From contig JBLHRE010000033.1 of NCBI GenBank assembly GCA_047625765.1, positions 1 to 13,627 of the forward strand: a stretch of DNA of 13,627 nucleotides, in the 5' to 3' direction. Both the position numbers and the translations under genes were made by a program. The DNA comes from JBLHRE01 sp047625765. Lineage in GTDB: Bacteria; Bacteroidota; Bacteroidia; Flavobacteriales; JBLHRE01. This document shows, in pieces, positions 1 through 7,614 of this stretch. The notes under the pieces were generated by a model. The model did not search any database. It saw only the letters and a list, made by a program, of their open reading frames with translations, and had not been told where the DNA came from. Numbering within the stretch: the first letter of the stretch is position 1; every line of letters begins with the position of its first letter.

Positions 1-1182
1 ATAGGTATAAGATTCCATTGGCTTGGTGATAAATAAATTGGCTCTTTTTCCTTTAGTGATAGATCCTAACTCATCTTCTAAATGAATGGCATAAGCCCCA
101 TTTAATGTAGCTGCTTGAATAGCTTCTTCTGGCAACATACGTTGTTTGATACAAGCCAAGGCAACAACCAAATTCATATTGCCAGAAGGAGTAGAGCCCG
201 GATTGTAATCGGTTGCTAAGGCAACAGAAAGTCCAGCATCTATTAATCTTCTAGCTGGTGCGTATGGAATACTAAGGAAAAGGGAACAAGAAGGTAGAAG
301 GGTTGCAATGGTTTCTGCGCCTTTTAAAGCTTCAATATCTTGGTCGCTCAATTCTTCTAAATGATCGACAGAGCGTGCATGGTGTTTTACACAAGCTTCA
401 ATACCTCTTAGAACATTGAACTGGTTGACATGTATCTTTGCTTGCATTCCGTATTTTTGCCCAGCTTTCATAATAGCAACTGTGTCCTCCACAGAAAAAT
501 ATCCTTTTTCGCAAAAAGCATCAATATAATCGGCCAAACCTTCTTTGGCTATTTTGGGCAACATTTCGTTAATACACAAATCTAAATAGCCTTTTTTATT
601 GTCTTTATACATAGCGGGAATGGCATGCGCTCCTAAAAAAGTTGCTTTTATTGGAATCCAATTCAAGGCTTTCAATCGTTTTACTACCCGAAGAATTTTA
701 AGTTCGTTTTCAACACTTAGTCCATAACCACTTTTAATTTCAATAGCACCTGTTCCCATTTCAATTACTTCACGTAATCGAGTTTTTGCAGTTTCAAACA
801 GTGCGTCTTCTGTTGCTTGCCCCAATCTGTCAGCAGAATTTAAAATTCCACCGCCACGCGCTGCAATTTCTTCGTAAGACAGACCTTTTATTCGGTCTGC
901 AAACTCCTTCTCTCTTGTGCCTGCAAATACCAAATGTGAGTGAGAATCCACCCATGAAGGAAAAACCAGACGACCAGCAGCATCAATTTGTTGGGCACAA
1001 TCTAAATATGTTTCAGGGATTTCTTCCATAGAACCGTAATCTAGTATGCGCTCATCCTTACATATAATAAAGGCGTTTTTTAAAGTGTTCAGTTTAGACA
1101 AAGCTTTGCCTTCCTTGCGTTTGGGAGGATTTGATTCACATAAAATCAGTTCCCCTATATTTTTTATCAGCAGTGTTTCCAT
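1..1182 (-). CDS. hutI: imidazolonepropionase, C-terminus cut by window edge
   Basis: Hydrolyses 4-imidazolone-5-propanoate to N-formimidoyl-L-glutamate, the third step of histidine degradation, in the cytoplasm. I translated it from the minus strand: it begins METLLIKNIGELI with the ATG at 1182-1180 and stays open to base 1, giving 394 codons; HutI is usually slightly over 400 residues, so little is missing. Amidohydrolase marks are clear: VDSHSHLVFAGTRE with the metal-binding HxH at residues 81 and 83, then AARGGGILNSA, EIKSGYGL, the metal-site stretches KIHVNQF and SVDHLEE, and ATDYNPGSTPSGNM near the C-terminus. It is transcribed divergently from aroC across a 129-base gap; no other hut gene is in the window. 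No convincing ribosome binding site is visible, which is normal for Bacteroidota. Family assignment is certain; activity is inferred. Confidence 0.97.
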   Translation of the reverse strand, partial: METLLIKNIGELILCESNPPKRKEGKALSKLNTLKNAFIICKDERILDYGSMEEIPETYLDCAQQIDAAGRLVFPSWVDSHSHLVFAGTREKEFADRIKGLSYEEIAARGGGILNSADRLGQATEDALFETAKTRLREVIEMGTGAIEIKSGYGLSVENELKILRVVKRLKALNWIPIKATFLGAHAIPAMYKDNKKGYLDLCINEMLPKIAKEGLADYIDAFCEKGYFSVEDTVAIMKAGQKYGMQAKIHVNQFNVLRGIEACVKHHARSVDHLEELSDQDIEALKGAETIATLLPSCSLFLSIPYAPARRLIDAGLSVALATDYNPGSTPSGNMNLVVALACIKQRMLPEEAIQAATLNGAYAIHLEDELGSITKGKRANLFITKPMESYTY

Positions 1183-1298
1183 CTCTACGAAGAAACAAAA
1201 TGATGTACTTATTATTACGCTTTAAGTGCCTTTTATCTGTAAATATCTTATTGTTGATTTCTGCACTTTTGAAATGATATCAATCTCAAGCATTTAAA

Positions 1299-1306
1299 TA
1301 CCTTTA
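1299..1306 (+). promoter_or_regulatory. possible -7 promoter element of the aroC operon
   Basis: TACCTTTA matches the Bacteroidota -7 consensus TAnnTTTG at seven of eight positions and is followed by CGGC, a context also seen at the better element at 7586. It lies 5 bases before the aroC ATG, which would give a very short or absent leader. The nearest upstream TTG (1269-1271) is 27 bases away, longer than the usual 17-23, so the -33 element is not supported. Confidence 0.35.
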
Positions 1307-1311
1307 CGGCT

Positions 1312-2391
1312 ATGTCTGGAAACACTTTTGGAAAATTTTTTAAACTAAGTTCGTTTGGCGAGTCTCATGGTAAAGTCATTGGAGGTATTGTCGATGGATG
1401 CCCTGCAGGATTCGAATTAGATTTAGAGTTGATTCAGGCAGCATTAGATAGAAGAAAGCCTGGCCAGTCTGCCATTGTTACACAAAGAAGCGAAGCAGAT
1501 AAAGTAACGTTCCGTTCGGGATTGTTCGAAGGCAAAACAACAGGTACGCCTATTGGTTTTGTTATTTACAATCAAGACCAAAAATCCAAAGACTACGATC
1601 ACATCAAAGATGTATTTCGTCCGTCTCATGCCGATTTCACCTATCAAGAAAAATATGGGAACAGGGATTATAGAGGAGGAGGAAGAGCATCGGCCAGAGA
1701 AACAGCGATTCGAGTTGTTGCAGGAGCAATAGCCCAGCAGTACTTGAGCCAGTTGGGCGTAAAAATTAATGCCTTTGTTTCTGGGGTAGGGGATTTAAGG
1801 GTAGAGAAAGAGTACAATAAATTAGATTTTTCTAAAACTGAAGAAACTGAAGTACGCTGTCCGGATTTGGAATTGGCTTCGAAAATGATAGCATGTATCA
1901 AGGGAATTAAGAAAGAAGGCGACACCATTGGTGGTGTGGTTAGTGCCTATATTTCTGGTGTCCCAACCGGTTGGGGTGAGCCTGTTTTCGAGAAATTACA
2001 TGCACAATTAGGATCAGCCATGCTGGGTATAAATGCGGCAAAAGGGTTTCAATATGGATCGGGGTTTTCTGGCGTAAGTATGAAAGGGTCGGAACATAAT
2101 GACATTTTTATGACAGAGGGAAATCAAGTATCCACCAAAACCAATTACTCTGGAGGTATACAGGGCGGAATATCTAATGGAATGCCCATTTATTTTGATG
2201 TGGCTTTTAAGCCTGTCGCTACCATAATTCAGAAACAAGAAAGTATAGATATTAATGGGGATAAAGTGATTGCCGAAGGAAAAGGCAGGCACGACCCTTG
2301 TGTTGTTCCAAGAGCAGTACCCATAGTAGAAGCAATGGCTGCAATGGTATTGTTCAATGCTTATTTAGAGCAGAAAATTAGTCAATGGTAA
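1312..2391 (+). CDS. aroC: chorismate synthase
   Basis: Converts 5-enolpyruvylshikimate-3-phosphate to chorismate, the last common step to aromatic amino acids, folate and menaquinone, using reduced FMN. The 359-residue protein is full length for the family. Signatures are GESHG at residues 16-20 with the conserved His19, DRRKPGQ at 46-52, GNRDYRGGGRASARET from residue 116, GGIQGGISNGMPI near 280, and GRHDPC at 325-330 with the second conserved His327, followed by VPRAVPIVEAM. The ATG at 1312 gives the normal N-terminus MSGNTFGKFF. Nothing suggests a fused flavin reductase, so reduced FMN must come from elsewhere. The next gene starts 9 bases after the stop, so aroC probably leads an operon whose other members are not in its pathway. 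Confidence 0.98.
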   Translation: MSGNTFGKFFKLSSFGESHGKVIGGIVDGCPAGFELDLELIQAALDRRKPGQSAIVTQRSEADKVTFRSGLFEGKTTGTPIGFVIYNQDQKSKDYDHIKDVFRPSHADFTYQEKYGNRDYRGGGRASARETAIRVVAGAIAQQYLSQLGVKINAFVSGVGDLRVEKEYNKLDFSKTEETEVRCPDLELASKMIACIKGIKKEGDTIGGVVSAYISGVPTGWGEPVFEKLHAQLGSAMLGINAAKGFQYGSGFSGVSMKGSEHNDIFMTEGNQVSTKTNYSGGIQGGISNGMPIYFDVAFKPVATIIQKQESIDINGDKVIAEGKGRHDPCVVPRAVPIVEAMAAMVLFNAYLEQKISQW

Positions 2392-2400
2392 AATAATAGC

Positions 2401-3822
2401 ATGAAGAAATTAGCATTACACTGGAAAATAATTATTGGACTGGTATTAGGTATTATTTGGGCCTTTTTGAGCAGTTATTTTGGTTGGAGTGATTTTACTG
2501 GAGATTGGATTGCTCCTTGGGGGACTATTTTTATAAATGCCTTAAAGTTGATAGCAATTCCCTTGGTATTGTTTAGCATTATTAAAGGAATTATGGGCTT
2601 GTCCGATGTTTCTAACTTGGGTAGAATGGGTGTAAAAACCTTGGGTTTATATCTTATTACCACCTTGTTTGCAGTTAGTTTGGGACTAACTATTGTTAAT
2701 GTACTTAAGCCAGGAGAAGCCATTGCCGAAGATACTAGAATAGATAATCGTATTGCATACGAACTGTGGGCAAAGGATGCAGGTGTTCCATTAAAAGATG
2801 GGAAGTGTTTTTCTTGCCAAACGCAATACGCCAATCGTGTAGCTAAAATATCAGGAGATTTATCATCGCAAGAAGCAGGTGCTAAAGTAAAGTCTAAGAT
2901 AGAAGTCGCAAAGAAAACCAAAGATGCAGGCCCTTTAAGTGTGGTAGTCGATATGGTGCCAAGTAATATTTTCTTGTCTCTTTCTAATAATGGGTTAATG
3001 CTACAGATTATTGTGTTTGCTATTTTCTTTGGTGTTGTAATGTTAATGATTCCAGCAGAAAAAACCGTTTATGTAGTTGGATTTATAGAAGGTATGAATG
3101 AAATTTTCTTGATGATGGTTGATGTGGTAATGAAAGGAGCTCCTTTCTTTGTTTTTGCATTACTCGCAGGTAAGATGTCAGAAATGGCTGGAGATAACCC
3201 CGCAGCAGTTGTCGAAATTTTTAAAGGCCTAGGTTGGTATTCGTTGTACGTGGCATTAGGTCTGGCCTTAATGGTATTTGTATTGTATCCAAGTCTAATG
3301 AAATTGATTGTAAGAAAGATTCCCTATACGCAGTTCTTTAAAGGCATTGGGCCAGCACAAATGTTGGCATTTTCTACAAGTTCGTCCGCTGCTACATTAC
3401 CTGTAACTATGGAATGCGTAAACGATAACTTAAAAGTGAGCAAACGTATTACCAGTTTTGTACTGCCTATTGGTGCAACTGTTAATATGGACGGAACCAG
3501 TTTATACCAAGCCATTGCTGTAATATTTTTAGCGCAAATGCATATGGTTGATTTGGATTTAACACAGCAACTTACCATTGTATTGACAGCAACATTGGCT
3601 TCTATTGGAGCTGCAGCTGTACCAAGTGCAGGATTGGTAATGTTAATTATAGTATTAGAGTCTGTTGGATTAAACCCCGCATGGATTGCAATTATTTTTC
3701 CGGTAGATAGAATATTAGACATGTGCCGTACTGTTGTAAATGTTACGGGCGATGCTACGGTATCATCTATTATTGCACATAGTGAAGGGGAACTTAATTA
3801 CGTTAAAGAAGAAGAGTCGTAA
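2401..3822 (+). CDS. dicarboxylate/amino acid:cation symporter (DAACS, GltP/SLC1 type)
   Basis: Inner-membrane symporter that takes up acidic amino acids or C4-dicarboxylates with Na+ or H+. The 473-residue protein shows the SLC1 core: STSSSAATLP at residues 325-334 (hairpin 1), NMDGT at 362-366 (cation site), GAAAVPSAG (hairpin 2), and DRILDMCRTVVNVTGDA from 436. D436, D440, R443, N447 and D451 keep the spacing of GltPh D390, D394, R397, N401 and D405; the arginine that holds the side-chain carboxylate is present, so an acidic substrate is inferred. About 60 extra hydrophilic residues, roughly 105-165, sit between TM3 and TM4, on the periplasmic side in SLC1 topology, and contain a CxxC pair (C136, C139). 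It lies between aroC and an OmpA-family gene with gaps of 9 and 6 bases. Glutamate, aspartate or C4-dicarboxylate cannot be told apart by eye. Confidence 0.95.
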   Translation: MKKLALHWKIIIGLVLGIIWAFLSSYFGWSDFTGDWIAPWGTIFINALKLIAIPLVLFSIIKGIMGLSDVSNLGRMGVKTLGLYLITTLFAVSLGLTIVNVLKPGEAIAEDTRIDNRIAYELWAKDAGVPLKDGKCFSCQTQYANRVAKISGDLSSQEAGAKVKSKIEVAKKTKDAGPLSVVVDMVPSNIFLSLSNNGLMLQIIVFAIFFGVVMLMIPAEKTVYVVGFIEGMNEIFLMMVDVVMKGAPFFVFALLAGKMSEMAGDNPAAVVEIFKGLGWYSLYVALGLALMVFVLYPSLMKLIVRKIPYTQFFKGIGPAQMLAFSTSSSAATLPVTMECVNDNLKVSKRITSFVLPIGATVNMDGTSLYQAIAVIFLAQMHMVDLDLTQQLTIVLTATLASIGAAAVPSAGLVMLIIVLESVGLNPAWIAIIFPVDRILDMCRTVVNVTGDATVSSIIAHSEGELNYVKEEES

Positions 3823-3828
3823 ACATAT

Positions 3829-5745
3829 ATGAAACTCCATAGATTACATCTTAGATATTGTTTGACAATAGCCGCAATTTTGCTGGCTTTTTTCGCATCG
3901 GCACAAGACAATTGCGAACCCAAAGTGTCTAAAAAATCGATGAAAACTTTTTTTGAGGCACAAGATGATTTGGCTGATGGAGATTTGAAATCGGCTAACA
4001 GCTTAATGCAACAAGCCATAGCGCAGGATACTTCGAATTTAGAAGCTATTGCTGCACTGGGTGATCTTTTTGCGCGATTGGGGAATGACCGTTCGGCATT
4101 AAAATGTTATAAAAACCTTGTTGCAATTTGCGAGAATTATAGCAGCGATATTTATTTTAAAATAGGAGAGCTTGCAGTAAAGTTGAAGCAGCATTCGCTA
4201 GCCATAGAATCTTTAGAAAGGTATCTATCCAAAAAAGACCATGCCAAAGCACAAACCTTATTGGATCAAGAGAAGCAATTGAAACATTGGTATGAGCATC
4301 CAGTACCTTATCAACCCAAACCATTGCAGGGTATTTCTACAAAAGACGATGAGTATTTGGCTTGTATTACTGCAGACGAACGTCAGGTTTATTTTACCAG
4401 GCGTTATCAAAAGCAAGGCCGATCACAATTAACAGCTACCACAGTAGAAGAATTTACACTCAGTACTTTGGAAGATTCATTGTTCAATTTTGGGGCAGCC
4501 ATGGAATATCCTTTTAATAGGAATAATAACGAAGGTGGCCCCAGTTTAACAGCAACCAATACCGAAATGTATCTTACCATTTGCGAAGCAATGGGAGCAG
4601 GTGGTTTGAACTGTGATATTTTCTATGCACATAAAAAACTGGGAAATTGGACCGATTTAAAACGTTTGCCTTCGCCTATTAATGATAGATATTCGTGGGA
4701 GTCGCAACCCTCTATTTCTGCTGACGGAAAGACCCTGTATTTTGTAAGTAGCAGAGCAGGAGGAGAGGGAGGCTTGGATATTTACAGAACCAGCAAGGCT
4801 GCAAATGGTATTTTTGGAAAGCTAGAAAATTTGGGTCCAAAGGTAAATACCAATAAAGACGACAAGGCACCTTTTATTCATAGCGATAGCCAAACCTTAT
4901 ATTTTGCATCGCAAGGCCATTTTGGCTTGGGTAATTATGATATTTATAAATACAACCTGAATGATTCTACACGCTTAAATTTGGGTTATCCTATAAATAC
5001 AAAAGCAGACGAATTAGGTCTTTTTGTTAGCCTTAGCGGTAAGGATGCGTTTTTTGCGAGTAATCAATTACAAGGCAACGGAGGATGGGATTTATATCGC
5101 TTTTCCTTATACAAAGAAGCACAACCCAAAGCTGTATTTATGGTAAGGGGTAGGGTAGATAATCCTTCTATTATGCCTAAAATCACATTAAAAAATTTAA
5201 CGACTAACGAATCTAAAGATTTGGAAATAGATTCCATTTCCGGGGATTATTTGGCTATTTTAAGTAAAGAAGAAAGCCCGGATTATATTATCACAATTGC
5301 TAGAAAGGGCTATGCATTTAATTCGCAGTATATCAATTACGAAACCCTAGAAGGAGTGGGCGTTGTAGATGTTGAAACTATATTAGAAAAGGTAGCGGTG
5401 GGCGATAGTTATCCCTTAAAAAATATTCGATTTAGCACAGATTCGTATGCTTTGAATAGGGCATCGATTGCCGAAATATCTGCCTTTGGCACCTATTTAA
5501 TTTCTAATACTAACATTCATGTATCCATAGAGGGGCATACCGATAACGTTGGAGGCGAAGAGAAAAACTTAATCCTTTCGAAAAACCGTGCAAAGGCCGT
5601 AATGGATCAATTAAAAACAACAGGTGTGGCAAGCAATAGACTTAAGTTTAAGGGGTATGGAGCAAGCAAAGCCATAGACTCTAATGCCACAGATAAGGGA
5701 AGGGCTTTAAATAGAAGAACAGTTTTTGTTATTGATAAAAACTGA
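3829..5745 (+). CDS. OmpA-family protein with TPR, PD40 propeller and regulatory-like domain (PorE-like layout)
   Basis: Predicted periplasmic or outer-membrane-associated protein of 638 residues that should bind peptidoglycan. An N-terminal signal peptide ends near FFASA|QDN (residue 25). Residues about 35-150 look like TPR helices. Residues about 175-430 hold PD40/WD40-like propeller repeats such as SADGKTLYFVSSRAGGEGGLDIYR and two similar units. Residues about 440-500 resemble a carboxypeptidase-regulatory-like beta domain (MVRGRVDN). The C-terminus is OmpA-like: IEGHTDNVGGEEKNLILSKN and YGASKAID, with the Asp and Arg expected for peptidoglycan binding. This order matches Porphyromonas PorE, a T9SS component, but PorE is a lipoprotein and no lipobox cysteine is seen here. 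Related OmpA/PD40 proteins without a T9SS role are common in Bacteroidota, so the T9SS role is a hypothesis. The gene starts 6 bases after the symporter stop. Confidence 0.9.
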   Translation: MKLHRLHLRYCLTIAAILLAFFASAQDNCEPKVSKKSMKTFFEAQDDLADGDLKSANSLMQQAIAQDTSNLEAIAALGDLFARLGNDRSALKCYKNLVAICENYSSDIYFKIGELAVKLKQHSLAIESLERYLSKKDHAKAQTLLDQEKQLKHWYEHPVPYQPKPLQGISTKDDEYLACITADERQVYFTRRYQKQGRSQLTATTVEEFTLSTLEDSLFNFGAAMEYPFNRNNNEGGPSLTATNTEMYLTICEAMGAGGLNCDIFYAHKKLGNWTDLKRLPSPINDRYSWESQPSISADGKTLYFVSSRAGGEGGLDIYRTSKAANGIFGKLENLGPKVNTNKDDKAPFIHSDSQTLYFASQGHFGLGNYDIYKYNLNDSTRLNLGYPINTKADELGLFVSLSGKDAFFASNQLQGNGGWDLYRFSLYKEAQPKAVFMVRGRVDNPSIMPKITLKNLTTNESKDLEIDSISGDYLAILSKEESPDYIITIARKGYAFNSQYINYETLEGVGVVDVETILEKVAVGDSYPLKNIRFSTDSYALNRASIAEISAFGTYLISNTNIHVSIEGHTDNVGGEEKNLILSKNRAKAVMDQLKTTGVASNRLKFKGYGASKAIDSNATDKGRALNRRTVFVIDKN

Positions 5746-6010
5746 AACAAATATTTTGGGTTGATGGTACATTGTCTTTGATAATACTGCTTTTGATTGG
5801 TTCGATTTTGATGTATGGATAAAAACGAATGGGAATTGCATTATCTCTTTTTTTGGGCATAGACGGAAGAGACATAAACTCTGCAAATATTTATGGAACA
5901 CCCTAGCAATAGGATGCTAGGTTTCTTTGACTGCATACGTATATCGATAACAATTATTTGTAAATAAAAGAGGGAGGTATGATTTCGTCTTTGGGTAGAT
6001 CATTAAATGA
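5746..6010. other. gene-free stretch after the aroC cluster
   Basis: I find no convincing gene here on either strand. All three plus frames are broken by stops within about 50 codons. The longest plus frame begins with Trp at 5765 (WYIVFDNTAFDWFDFDVW) and has no start codon. Another short one reads MGIALSLFLGIDGRDINSAN. Both may be debris from a decayed gene or chance. The only structured element is the hairpin at 5902-5921. Confidence 0.5.
5902..5928 (+). terminator. weak hairpin, possible terminator of the aroC cluster
   Basis: CCTAGCA (5902-5908) pairs with TGCTAGG (5915-5921) around a 6-base loop ATAGGA, followed by TTTCTTT. The stem is only 7 base pairs, the T-run is interrupted, and it lies about 155 bases after the last stop of the cluster, so it is much weaker than the terminators at 9269, 9349, 11376 and 12379. 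Confidence 0.3.
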
Positions 6011-6617
6011 CGAACCTACCAATTAGGCCAAGTAGTGGACCACAAAAAAATGGAGATGATGGAGGTGTTATTTTACCATTACAACAATGCACAAAGCATA
6101 AGGACCCATTTTAGAGACATCATGGGCTAGCTATCAATCATGGTGGATTTTAGGAAATTTATTATTGTTATCCATACTGATTTTATAGTTGCTTTTTCAG
6201 CAATTGGAGTCAATCCCGAATTGGCAAAATGGCTGTACGAGGGCTTGAATTATAGAGGTCTATTAGGACAAGAAATCACAGAAAATAATTTCAGATTAAG
6301 CGCAGGGTCTTGGTTAGAAAACGAGATTACCTTTGGTGTTCTTTTGAAACAAGATAATAAAAGGAAATCGTACGGAGCTATTGCCTATTCGCTTCTAAGT
6401 GGAGCAAACAACTAGTGTGTTATTGGCGAGAACGCTTCTTTCGAATATCGTAATACGGCCAATAATGCTTTACGAATACCAACATGTACGCCTAGGAGAA
6501 TCGGTTATAATGGGTAATTACTTTTCGCTAGGCATGCTAAATATCGGTGCTTTTATAAAACAAAAGACCCGAGATAATGGAAGTTTGTGTTTTACATTCC
6601 GTTATGGAATTATGTGA
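6011..6617 (+). pseudogene. decayed reading frame, possible outer-membrane beta-barrel remnant
   Basis: Broken coding stretch without an intact frame. Frame A starts after a TGA at 6008-6010, reads RTYQLGQVVDHKKMEMMEVL, hits an in-frame stop at about 6128, then resumes as LSIMVDFRKF to a TAG at 6413-6415, passing NPELAKWLYEGLNYRGLLGQ and LSAGSWLENEITFGVLLKQ. A second frame overlaps its end (from about 6399) and runs to 6617, reading LARTLLSNIVIRPIMLYEYQ and ending SLCFTFRYGIM. Alternating hydrophobic residues and the aromatic terminal strand suggest a beta-barrel protein interrupted by one nonsense change and one frameshift. The WLYEGLNYRGLLGQ part vaguely recalls the DUF5723 family, but I cannot confirm that. 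The alternative is two unrelated small frames; I think decay is more likely. Confidence 0.4.
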
Positions 6618-6651
6618 TAATTATTGATAGATTTAAGAAAGATATAGAATT

Positions 6652-7542
6652 ATGGAAAGTTTTGACAAAACAATAGAGGTCATTAACGAAAAATTGGACG
6701 CTTGGGGAGAAAGTATTGTAGCCCATGTTCCAAATTTTTTACTTGCTATTCTATGTTTTATAGGATTCGTCATATTGGCTAAGATTTCTAAAAAGGGATT
6801 AAAAAAGGTTTTAGAACGATACAATTTCGGGGTTTCATTAGTCAACCTTTTGGTGGCCTTAATGGGCTTTACTATTAGCACCTTAGGGCTTTTTGTATCG
6901 CTAGAGATTTTAGATTTAGGTAAAGCAGTAACTTCTCTTTTAGCCGGTATTGGAGTATTGGGATTGGCATTGGGTTTTGCTTTTCAAGAAATTGCTGCAA
7001 ATATGATTTCGGGGGTTATTTTGGCTTTTGATAGTCCGATGAATGAAGGTGATATGATTGAGGCGCACGGCTATATTGGAACCGTAGAGCATATAGGGTT
7101 ACGATCCACGACTATTATCTCTCCACAGGGACAAAATATACAGGTTCCTAACCGAATGATTTTTCAAAATCCATTTAAGAATTACACGATTACTGGAATG
7201 CGAAGAATTGACCTAAAGTGTGGTATCAGCTATGGCGATGACTTAGAAAAGGTCGAAGATTTGGTATTGGTAACTGTTCGAGGCTTAGAGGGAATTATTA
7301 AAGAAGGAGAGCATACGCCCTTCTTCTTTTACGAAGGATTTGGCGATAGTTCCATCAATTTTCAAGTATCTATTTGGTTAAACGACCCATCGCAATCTCA
7401 TTATTTAAACGTTAGGTCTCTGGCAATAAAGGAATTAAAGCTTGCTTTCGATGCGAATGGTGTTACAATTCCGTTCCCAATACGCACATTGGATTTTGGA
7501 ATTAAAGGAGGAGAACCATTAAGTGATATGCTTAAATCCTAG
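6652..7542 (+). CDS. mscS: small-conductance mechanosensitive channel, MscS family
   Basis: Inner-membrane channel that opens under membrane tension and releases solutes on osmotic downshock. The 296 residues are close to E. coli MscS (286), so this is the minimal three-helix form without large N-terminal additions. TM1 is about residues 24-45, TM2 about 60-82, and the pore helix TM3 lies in GIGVLGLALGFAFQEIAANM from residue 99, with the Gly/Ala packing pattern of the family. It is followed by the beta-domain opening SPMNEGDMIEAHGYIGTVEHIG and the typical IQVPNRMIFQNPFKNYT. The cytoplasmic cage domain continues to the end. The ATG at 6652 gives a normal N-terminal amphipathic segment. A weak TAGATTTA (6628-6635) lies upstream with no -33 element. 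The gene stands alone between a decayed region and the SulP gene. Confidence 0.95.
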   Translation: MESFDKTIEVINEKLDAWGESIVAHVPNFLLAILCFIGFVILAKISKKGLKKVLERYNFGVSLVNLLVALMGFTISTLGLFVSLEILDLGKAVTSLLAGIGVLGLALGFAFQEIAANMISGVILAFDSPMNEGDMIEAHGYIGTVEHIGLRSTTIISPQGQNIQVPNRMIFQNPFKNYTITGMRRIDLKCGISYGDDLEKVEDLVLVTVRGLEGIIKEGEHTPFFFYEGFGDSSINFQVSIWLNDPSQSHYLNVRSLAIKELKLAFDANGVTIPFPIRTLDFGIKGGEPLSDMLKS

Positions 7543-7585
7543 ATTTATAAGTCTTTCTTTAATGGGCAAAACCTTTTCGAATGTG

Positions 7586-7593
7586 TATTTTTG
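7586..7593 (+). promoter_or_regulatory. -7 promoter element for the SulP gene
   Basis: TATTTTTG is a perfect match to the Bacteroidota -7 consensus TAnnTTTG. It lies 21 bases before the ATG at 7615, leaving room for a leader of about 10-15 bases. No TTG is found 17-23 bases upstream, so the -33 element is weak. The element overlaps the in-frame TTG at 7591, which argues against that codon as the start. Confidence 0.5.
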
Positions 7594-7614
7594 CGGCCTT
7601 TAAAAAGCATATTT

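Noticed and set aside
786..1031. Short plus-strand frame at the left end
   Set aside because: It lies antisense to hutI, which is unambiguous on the minus strand.
7591..7593. TTG as the start of the SulP gene
   Set aside because: It lies within a perfect TAnnTTTG promoter element; the ATG at 7615 gives the normal N-terminus.
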